Shown: piece after piece, positions 1-4,452 of the stretch
Layout of the letters: each line of letters opens with the position of its first letter
How positions within the stretch are numbered: the stretch's first letter is position 1
Assembly: GCA_964605915.1 (NCBI GenBank)
Contig: CAZSET010000266.1
Coordinates: 1-5,280 of the forward strand
Direction: 5' to 3'
Source: DAOVRD01 sp964605915
GTDB lineage: Bacteria > Planctomycetota > Brocadiia > SM23-32
Length of the DNA: 5,280 nucleotides
The notes under the pieces: model-generated
Database searches by the model: none
What the model was told of the DNA's origin: nothing
The model's input: only the letters and a program-made list of their open reading frames with translations
Program-made: the position numbers and the translations under genes

Positions 1-73
1 CGCGTACGAAAAGGGCCTGATTCCCTTCATCCCGGCCGATCACCCGGAGGCTTTCGGGGATGAGGATGAGTAA
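1..73 (+). CDS. C-terminal end of an unidentified protein (5' truncated by window)
   Basis: Reading from base 2, an open frame runs from the window edge to a TAA at 71-73 and encodes 23 residues ending AYEKGLIPFIPADHPEAFG plus a short acidic tail (DEDE). I do not recognise the family from so short a tail. The residue mix looks like a real protein end rather than an arginine-rich shadow frame. The following gene on the other strand ends at 135, so the two converge across about 61 nt, as expected for two real 3' ends. No clear hairpin terminator is visible between them. No function is proposed. Confidence 0.5.
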   Translation, partial: AYEKGLIPFIPADHPEAFGDEDE

Positions 74-134
74 GCGCCGGGGGCTGTGGGCATTCTGATG
101 TCCGCAACGACGGTCCTCAACGAGTGTGCTCCCC

Positions 135-1340
135 TCACGGCCGGTGGAAGGTGCCGTCGGGCAGGCGGCTGACGGTCCAGTCGGGGCTCTTGTCGTCGGC
201 CGGGAACCGGGCCGCCAGCTCCTCGTCGAGATCGATCCCCAGTCCCGGCGACTCGTTCGGATACGCCGTCCCGTTCCTCACCTGCGGCATGCCGGGGAAG
301 ATGTCCTGCTCCGCCTGGCAGCGCCCCGCCCATTCCTGGATGCCGAAGTTCGGGCACACCACGTCCAGGTGCACGTTGGCCGCCATGCCGACCGGCGAGA
401 CGTCGCCCGGCCCGTGCCACGCCGTCCGCACCCCGAACGCCTCGCACAGCCGAGCCAGCTTCAGCGCCGGCGTGATGCCGCCGATCTGCGAGACGTGCAC
501 GCGGATGAAGTCGATCCAGCGCTCGGCCACGGGGCGCGTCCATTCGAGGGGGTTGTTGAACAGCTCGCCCATCGCGATCGGCGTCGCGCACGCCGCCCGG
601 ACGTGGGCCAGCCACTCGACGTCCTCGGGCGCGAGCGGGTCCTCCAGAAAGAACAGGCGATGGGGTTCGAGCGCCTTCGCCAGCCAGACCGCGTCGATGG
701 GCGCCAGCCGCTCGTGCACGTCGTAGAGCAGCTCGACTTCGTCGCCGAGTTCGCTGCGCAGATACTCGAAAAGGTCGGGAATGCGGCGCAGCTTCTCGCG
801 CGGATCGAAGTAGGCTCCGGGCGCACCGCCTTCGGGACGGGCGACGTTCTCCTCGTGAGGTCCGGCGTAGCCGCCCATCTGACAGCGGATGTGTTTGTAG
901 CCCTCCTGCATCAGAGCGCTGGCGCGGGCGGCGACTTCGTCCGGCTCGCTGCCGTTGGCATGCATGTAGACCGCCGCGCCTGGGCGACACCTGCCGCCCC
1001 AGAGCTGGTAGCACGGCATCCCCGCCTGCTTCCCCTTGATGTCCCACAGCGCCATGTCGATTCCGCTTATGGCGTTGTTGAGCACCGGCCCGTTGCGCCA
1101 GTAGCCGTTGGCCATGCCGCTCTGCCAGAGATCCTGGATGTCGCTCGGGTCCTTGCCGATGACGAACGGCCCGACGTGGTGATCGAGCGCCGCCTGCACG
1201 GCCAGATGGCGCTGCGTGAACGTCGCGCAGCCGAGGCCGTAGAGGCCGTCCTGATTCGTAGTCACCTTGACGACGATCAGGCGCGAAGCCCCCGGCTGAG
1301 TGATGACCGTCCGGACGTCGGTGATCTTCAGGTCGCTCAT
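135..1340 (-). CDS. ManD/RspA-type sugar-acid dehydratase, enolase superfamily
   Basis: A 401-aa protein, the usual length for the mannonate dehydratase (ManD) subgroup of the mandelate racemase/enolase superfamily. Characterised members dehydrate D-mannonate or D-gluconate to 2-keto-3-deoxygluconate in the cytoplasm, using Mg2+. An N-terminal capping domain (about 1-115) includes YWRNGP (80-85) and the IDMALWDIKGK stretch (94-104). The (beta/alpha)7-beta barrel follows. Metal ligands are visible as D207 (in LYDVHERL), E233 (FLED) and E259 (MGE). H209, R152 and H309 (WHGPGD) occupy the expected catalytic positions. The C-terminus has the family ending NESPGLGID...LPDGT. Against my memory of canonical ManD it differs: CATFTQR replaces the ATLNGRE-like strand, DVHERL replaces DxHHR, HGPGD replaces HGxTD/HGPSD, and the tail ends HRP without the terminal Trp. 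Substrate is therefore uncertain. It is the second gene of an operon, 34 nt after the SDR. No strong Shine-Dalgarno precedes the ATG. Family call is firm; D-mannonate as substrate is not. Confidence 0.9.
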   Translation of the reverse strand: MSDLKITDVRTVITQPGASRLIVVKVTTNQDGLYGLGCATFTQRHLAVQAALDHHVGPFVIGKDPSDIQDLWQSGMANGYWRNGPVLNNAISGIDMALWDIKGKQAGMPCYQLWGGRCRPGAAVYMHANGSEPDEVAARASALMQEGYKHIRCQMGGYAGPHEENVARPEGGAPGAYFDPREKLRRIPDLFEYLRSELGDEVELLYDVHERLAPIDAVWLAKALEPHRLFFLEDPLAPEDVEWLAHVRAACATPIAMGELFNNPLEWTRPVAERWIDFIRVHVSQIGGITPALKLARLCEAFGVRTAWHGPGDVSPVGMAANVHLDVVCPNFGIQEWAGRCQAEQDIFPGMPQVRNGTAYPNESPGLGIDLDEELAARFPADDKSPDWTVSRLPDGTFHRP

Positions 1341-1374
1341 GGCGCTGCCGCTCGCAGTGGGGTATGTATCCAGC

Positions 1375-2181
1375 CTATATGAAGATTCCGGGCGGACTGA
1401 GTTGCGCGGTCAGCCCGCCGTCCACGTAGAGTATCTGCCCGGTGACGTAGGAGGCCGCCTCGGAGGCCAGGAACGCGACCGCCATGCCCACCTCCCTTGG
1501 TTCGCCCAGCCGCCCGAGCGGGATGCCTTTCTCCCTGTCCTTCAGTCTCCTGGCACTGCGCGGGCGCGGCGGATGGGACTTGATCGCCCCCGGCGCGACG
1601 GCGTTGACGCGGACGCCGTGCGCGGCCAGCTCGATGGCCATCGCGCGCGTCAGGGCGTCGAGCGCGCCCTTCGAGGCGTCGTAACCGACGAGTCCCCGGT
1701 GCGCCCGGACCCCGGCCACGGACGAGATGTGGACGATGCTGCCACCGCCGGCCTCGACCATGTGGCGGGCGACGTGCCGGCTCAGGCCGTAGACGATGCG
1801 CACGTTGTCCTCGAAGGACAGGCGGTACAGCTCCTCGGTCAGTTCGAGGAAGGGCGCCGAGCGCAGGTGCGCGGCGTTGTTGACCAGCACGTGGATGCGG
1901 CCGAAGCGGCCGATCGCCGCGTCGAAGACCGACTGCGCGCCCTCGGCCGTGGCCAGGTCGGCGGTGACCCACAGGCATTCGACGCCGGCCTCGGCCAGTT
2001 GCGCCGCAGTCGCCAGGCCGGCCTCCTCCGACCGCGCGCACAGGACCAGCTTCATGCCCTGCTCGCCGAGCACGTCGGCGATGCCGCGGCCTATGCCGCG
2101 GCTGGCGCCCGTGACGATGGCCACCTTGCCGGCCAGGTCGGGGAAGCGCGCGCCGCCCGTTGCCTCCTGCACTTCGCTCAT
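1375..2181 (-). CDS. short-chain dehydrogenase/reductase (SDR), probably NADP-dependent
   Basis: A 268-aa classical SDR that oxidises or reduces a hydroxyl/keto group with a nicotinamide cofactor. The Rossmann glycine motif TGASRGIG is at 24-31, with R28 and R50 (in LCAR), which favour NADP(H). D75 sits in the adenine-contacting position and NNAA is at 101-104. The full catalytic tetrad is present: N126, S154 (HISS), Y167 and K171 (YDASK). PG at 197-198 and the DGG near 254-256 complete the fold, and the length is typical. I chose the ATG at 2179-2181 because family homology begins just after it, GGGGA lies 6 nt upstream (2188-2192) and a good promoter lies further upstream. The frame stays open to 2370, but that extension covers the promoter and a repeat. 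It is the first gene of an operon with the sugar-acid dehydratase, so a sugar-acid or keto-sugar-acid substrate is likely (inference). FabG-like or gluconate 5-dehydrogenase-like roles cannot be excluded. Confidence 0.93.
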   Translation of the reverse strand: MSEVQEATGGARFPDLAGKVAIVTGASRGIGRGIADVLGEQGMKLVLCARSEEAGLATAAQLAEAGVECLWVTADLATAEGAQSVFDAAIGRFGRIHVLVNNAAHLRSAPFLELTEELYRLSFEDNVRIVYGLSRHVARHMVEAGGGSIVHISSVAGVRAHRGLVGYDASKGALDALTRAMAIELAAHGVRVNAVAPGAIKSHPPRPRSARRLKDREKGIPLGRLGEPREVGMAVAFLASEAASYVTGQILYVDGGLTAQLSPPGIFI

Positions 2182-2187
2182 GTGGCG

Positions 2188-2192
2188 TCCCC
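2188..2192 (-). promoter_or_regulatory. ribosome binding site of the SDR gene
   Basis: GGGGA on the minus strand lies 6 nt before the ATG at 2179-2181. It supports this start over longer upstream extensions of the same frame. Confidence 0.6.
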
Positions 2193-2212
2193 GCAGGCGT
2201 GAAGTGCCGGGC

Positions 2213-2241
2213 ATTGTATTTGCCCCCATAGCGCGCGTCAA
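2213..2241 (-). promoter_or_regulatory. sigma70-like promoter of the SDR-dehydratase operon
   Basis: On the minus strand, a -35 box TTGACG (2236-2241) and a -10 box TACAAT (2213-2218) are separated by exactly 17 nt. Each box matches consensus at 5 of 6 positions. Transcription would start near 2206, leaving a leader of about 25 nt that carries the GGGGA ribosome binding site at 2188-2192. No operator palindrome overlaps the boxes, though a long imperfect inverted repeat begins about 20 nt upstream of the -35 box. Confidence 0.7.
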
Positions 2242-2260
2242 CGCGTCGCCACACAGCGGG

Positions 2261-2390
2261 ACACCAAGAACACCAAGAACGACACGACCGGGCTTAACCA
2301 CTACGACACGACGAACACAACGAACGGCATCAGGCCATGACGTAGTGCTCGTTGTGCCGTTGTGGTTCATCGTTGCAGTTCTCGGTGGTT
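2261..2390. repeat. long degenerate inverted repeat between divergent SDR and mutY
   Basis: The left half is A/C-rich and the right half is its T/G-rich imperfect reverse complement, centred near 2331. Two blocks pair well by eye. Positions 2294-2314 match the reverse complement of 2349-2369 at 17 of 21 positions. CACCAAGAAC (2271-2280) matches GTTCTCGGTG (2378-2387) at 9 of 10. The left end also holds a 9-bp unit CACCAAGAA repeated directly twice (2262-2270 and 2271-2279). No protein frame in it looks real. It occupies about half of the 266-nt gap between the divergent genes. It resembles degenerate intergenic repeats seen in many environmental genomes (from memory, not checked). Whether it acts as RNA, as DNA or as a mobile remnant is unknown. 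Confidence 0.6.
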
Positions 2391-2447
2391 GCCGCCAGCA
2401 GTGGTGGTTTGCAGGGGCCGCGCGGCGCTGCTAGTCTGGGCAGGATC

Positions 2448-3524
2448 ATGGACGCGAACGCGGCGAGGGCCATAGGCCGGCGGCTGGTGCGCTGGTACGG
2501 GGAGAACGCCAGGGACCTGCCCTGGCGGCGCAACCCGACGCCCTATCGCGTCTGGGTCAGCGAGGTCATGCTCCAGCAGACCGCCGTCAGCACCGTGATC
2601 CCGTACTTCCGGCGGTGGACGAAGAGGTGGCCGGGCGTGCGGGCGCTGGCGCGCGCGACGGAGCGGGAGGTGCTCTCCGCCTGGGAGGGCATGGGCTACT
2701 ACCGCCGCGCGCTCAACCTGCACAGGGCCGCGCGGAAGATCGCGGGGGAGCACGGCGGCCGCGTGCCTTCATCGCGCGAGGAGCTGCTGGCGCTGCCCGG
2801 AGTCGGTCCCTACATCGCCGGGGCCATCCGCAGCCTGGCCTTCGGCGAGGACGAGGTGGCCGTGGACGCGAACGTGGTGCGTGCCTTCATGCGCCTGCTG
2901 GCCATCGATGGACGCCCGGGCGAGACGCAGGTCAAACGCGAGGTATGCCGCTCGGCCCAGACTGCGCTGCCGCCCAGGCAGTCGGCGCAATACAATCAGG
3001 CACTGATGGACTTCGGCAGCCTGATCTGCCGCCCGCGGCGCCCGCTCTGCGGCGACTGCTTTCTGCGGCGCCGGTGCGAGGCGTTCCGATGCGGGATGCA
3101 GTACGACATCCCCCGGCCCGCGCGCAAGTCCCTCAAGCGCATTCGGACGACCATCGCCCTGTTCGTCCGCGACGGCGAAGTCTACGTCCAGCAGCGGCCG
3201 CCGGGCGGCCTGTTCGCGCGCATGTGGGAGTTCCCGGGCGGCAAGGTGCGGGACGATGAGGCGCCGCGCGAGGCGCTGGCGCGCGAGTGCCGCGAAGAGC
3301 TCGGCGTGGACTGCGAGCCCGGGCGCAAGCTGACCGAGCTGACGCATTACTACACCGTCTTCCGCGTGCGGCTCCACGCCTTCCTGTGCCCGCCGCCGGA
3401 CGGCCTGCCGACGAACCGGACGCATCGCTGGGTGCGACTGGACGAGCTGGACGCATACCCCATGCCCTCGGCCAACCGCCAGGTGGTGGAGGTGCTCCGC
3501 GGGGCGATCGGCGGAGCTGGCTAA
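2448..3524 (+). CDS. mutY: A/G-specific adenine DNA glycosylase MutY with MutT-like Nudix tail
   Basis: A 358-aa base-excision repair enzyme that removes adenine mispaired with 8-oxoguanine, as part of the GO system with MutM and MutT. The catalytic domain (about 1-215) shows RDLPWR (22-27), catalytic E39 in VSEVMLQQT, the helix-hairpin-helix LPGVGPYIAGAI (116-127) with Y122, catalytic D140 in VDANVVR, and a perfect Cys-X6-Cys-X2-Cys-X5-Cys [4Fe-4S] loop (C194, C201, C204, C210). The C-terminal domain (about 232-352) is Nudix-like and holds FPGGK (262-266). Its Nudix box (265-287) matches GX5EX7REUXEEXGU except for C281 at the first hydrophobic position. Most studied MutY tails have lost these residues. 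The 8-oxoG-sensing Phe-Ser-His loop corresponds to Y302-T303-V304, so the His appears absent. I chose the ATG at 2448 because the family's N-terminus begins there. AGGA (2442-2445) lies only 2 nt upstream, so the ribosome binding site is weak. An in-frame TTG at 2352 would add 32 unconserved residues from the repeat region. Confidence 0.96.
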   Translation: MDANAARAIGRRLVRWYGENARDLPWRRNPTPYRVWVSEVMLQQTAVSTVIPYFRRWTKRWPGVRALARATEREVLSAWEGMGYYRRALNLHRAARKIAGEHGGRVPSSREELLALPGVGPYIAGAIRSLAFGEDEVAVDANVVRAFMRLLAIDGRPGETQVKREVCRSAQTALPPRQSAQYNQALMDFGSLICRPRRPLCGDCFLRRRCEAFRCGMQYDIPRPARKSLKRIRTTIALFVRDGEVYVQQRPPGGLFARMWEFPGGKVRDDEAPREALARECREELGVDCEPGRKLTELTHYYTVFRVRLHAFLCPPPDGLPTNRTHRWVRLDELDAYPMPSANRQVVEVLRGAIGGAG

Positions 3525-3545
3525 CAGAGGTGGGTATCGTGGCTA

Positions 3546-3559
3546 TTGACCCCGGTCAA
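3546..3559. repeat. 14-bp perfect palindrome after mutY
   Basis: TTGACC (3546-3551) and GGTCAA (3554-3559) form a perfect inverted repeat around a 2-nt centre, 21 nt past the mutY stop and just before the larger palindromic element. A 2-nt loop is too tight for a stable RNA hairpin, so a DNA-level palindrome or chance is more likely. Confidence 0.45.
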
Positions 3560-3560
3560 A

Positions 3561-3705
3561 GTAATAATGTCATTCTTAGTTCGCCGTAAGGCGAATGAAG
3601 AATCTCGCCCGCAGCGACGTCGACGCCGCCAGCGGCGAGATTCCTCGTCGCCGGCTTCGCCGCTCCTCGGAATGACCGCGCTCGGTTGGCCGCAACATTA
3701 CTTAC
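3561..3705. repeat. nested palindromic element (REP/MITE-like) between convergent genes
   Basis: About 145 nt of nested inverted repeats. The outer ends are GTAATAATGT (3561-3570) and ACATTACTTAC (3695-3705), complementary with one bulged base. GTCATTC (3569-3575) pairs with GAATGAC (3670-3676). GAATCTCGCC (3600-3609) pairs perfectly with GGCGAGATTC (3634-3643). A 14-position hairpin at 3572-3603 has a perfect inner stem TTCGCC/GGCGAA around GTAA. A right-hand hairpin has ATTCC (3640-3644) with GGAAT (3669-3673) around CGGC-TTC-GCCG (3652-3662). Some stems are mutually exclusive. It encodes no convincing protein. It sits 36 nt past the mutY stop and 7 nt past the beta-subunit stop. It could be a short non-autonomous mobile repeat that also serves as a two-way transcription barrier. 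No T-tract follows the hairpins, so it is not a classical intrinsic terminator. Confidence 0.7.
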
Positions 3706-3712
3706 GCTGCCC

Positions 3713-4297
3713 TCAATAAGCGGGATTGTCGGCGCGGGCCCATTCCGCCTGCGCCTGCTCGTAGAGGTCGGCGCCGTAGGCGTCGTTGACAACGATGACG
3801 GGCAGGTCCTCGACGACGAGCCGGCGCACGGCCTCCGGTCCGAGTTCCGGATAGGCGATGACCTCCGCCTGCCTGATGCAGCGCCCCAGAAGCGCCCCCG
3901 CGCCCCCGACGGCGGCCAGATAGAGCGCCCGGCATTCCACGATCGCCCGGCGGACCTCGTCGGAACGCGGGCCCTTGCCGATGGTGGCCTTGATCCCCGC
4001 CTTGTAGAGGGCCGGCGCGAAGGCGTCCATGCGGCAGCTCGTGGTGGGACCCGCCGCGCCGATGACTTTGCCCGGCGGAGCCGGCGACGGCCCCATGTAG
4101 TAAATGACCTGGCCGGCGGGGTCGAACGGCAGGGCGTCGCCGCGCTCGAGGGCGGCCGCCATTCGCTTGTGCGCGGAGTCGCGCGCGGAGTAGACCACGC
4201 CGCTGAGCAGCACGCGATCCCCGCAGCGCACAAACAACACGTCCTCTGCGCTCAGCGGGGTCGTGAGCGCGCGGCGTTCTCCTTGTTCGGCCGCCAT
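3713..4297 (-). CDS. class I fumarate hydratase / tartrate dehydratase beta subunit
   Basis: A 194-aa protein matching the beta (C-terminal) part of the oxygen-sensitive class I hydro-lyases, which in two-subunit enzymes pairs with an alpha subunit carrying the [4Fe-4S] cluster. Fumarase interconverts fumarate and L-malate; tartrate dehydratase makes oxaloacetate. Visible family motifs are LTTPLSAEDV (11-20), SGVVYSARDSAHKR (32-45), YYMGP (66-70), GAAGPTTSCRMD (80-91) and IGKG (106-109). The length is normal for a stand-alone beta subunit, so it is not truncated. The start is well supported: GGGGAG is at 4302-4307, 4 nt before the ATG, with a promoter further upstream. It is transcribed alone, divergent from the MDR dehydrogenase and convergent with mutY. 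No alpha subunit lies next to it in this window, although alpha and beta genes are commonly adjacent. Fumarase versus tartrate dehydratase cannot be decided from the beta subunit alone. Confidence 0.9.
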   Translation of the reverse strand: MAAEQGERRALTTPLSAEDVLFVRCGDRVLLSGVVYSARDSAHKRMAAALERGDALPFDPAGQVIYYMGPSPAPPGKVIGAAGPTTSCRMDAFAPALYKAGIKATIGKGPRSDEVRRAIVECRALYLAAVGGAGALLGRCIRQAEVIAYPELGPEAVRRLVVEDLPVIVVNDAYGADLYEQAQAEWARADNPAY

Positions 4298-4301
4298 TGT
4301 T

Positions 4302-4307
4302 CTCCCC
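4302..4307 (-). promoter_or_regulatory. ribosome binding site of the fumarase-type beta subunit
   Basis: GGGGAG on the minus strand, 4 nt before the ATG at 4295-4297. It fixes the start of the 194-aa reading. Confidence 0.65.
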
Positions 4308-4335
4308 TTTGCAGGGCGGGACGGGCGACAGCCCC

Positions 4336-4363
4336 ATTATGCGGCCGTGCCGCGCGAAGTCAA
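4336..4363 (-). promoter_or_regulatory. promoter of the fumarase-type beta subunit gene
   Basis: On the minus strand, TTGACT (-35, 4358-4363) and CATAAT (-10, 4336-4341) are separated by 16 nt. Each matches consensus at 5 of 6 positions. The predicted start near 4329 leaves a leader of about 32 nt. The -35 box faces away from the divergent MDR promoter, and 26 nt separate the two -35 boxes. Confidence 0.65.
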
Positions 4364-4389
4364 GGACTGTGGCTCGTCCGCGTCGCCGG

Positions 4390-4417
4390 TTGATTCGCGC
4401 CAACCGTGTGCTATGAT
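4390..4417 (+). promoter_or_regulatory. promoter of the MDR dehydrogenase gene (extended -10)
   Basis: TTGATT (-35, 4390-4395) and TATGAT (-10, 4412-4417) are separated by 16 nt. The -10 box matches consensus at 5 of 6 positions and is preceded by TGC (4409-4411), giving an extended -10 element. The predicted start near 4424 leaves a leader of about 29 nt containing the AAGGAG site. Confidence 0.65.
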
Positions 4418-4437
4418 CCTGCCACTGGCATTAAGCC

Positions 4438-4443
4438 AAGGAG
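4438..4443 (+). promoter_or_regulatory. ribosome binding site of the MDR dehydrogenase
   Basis: AAGGAG, a full Shine-Dalgarno core, lies 9 nt before the ATG at 4453-4455 and fixes the start of the gene. Confidence 0.75.
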
Positions 4444-4452
4444 ACCGAAGCC

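Noticed and set aside
74..134. Terminator between the first gene end and the dehydratase end
   Set aside because: I looked for a hairpin with a T-tract on either strand. The only complementary pair (CGACGG 108-113 with CCGTCG 154-159) has a 40-nt loop and reaches into the dehydratase gene.
126..1382. Long open + strand frame (418 codons) opposite the dehydratase gene
   Set aside because: It lies antisense to a well-recognised enzyme, its translation is a mix of R, A, V and D with no family motifs, and it arises from high-GC codon bias.
1300..2254. Long open frames on both strands overlapping the SDR gene
   Set aside because: Their products are arginine/glycine/alanine-rich with no recognisable motifs. 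The SDR frame has a complete catalytic tetrad, promoter and ribosome binding site.
2262..2280. Tandem CACCAAGAA units as a CRISPR or iteron array
   Set aside because: There are only two 9-bp copies with no spacers, no cas genes and no replication gene nearby. They fit better as part of the degenerate inverted repeat.
2409..2437. Possible mutY promoter TTGCAG-N17-TAGTCT
   Set aside because: The -10 box is poor and would place the start only a few nt before the ATG. I could not support it over chance in this sequence.
2352..2447. TTG-initiated N-terminal extension of mutY
   Set aside because: The 32 extra residues come from the inverted repeat region, are Cys/Ser/Gly-rich and match nothing expected of MutY, whose conserved N-terminus starts just after the ATG at 2448.
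3556..4233. Minus-strand open frame (225 codons) running through the palindromic element and the beta-subunit gene
   Set aside because: It is a low-complexity Arg/Ser/Pro/Thr product in a shifted frame of the beta-subunit gene, with no ribosome binding site or motif.
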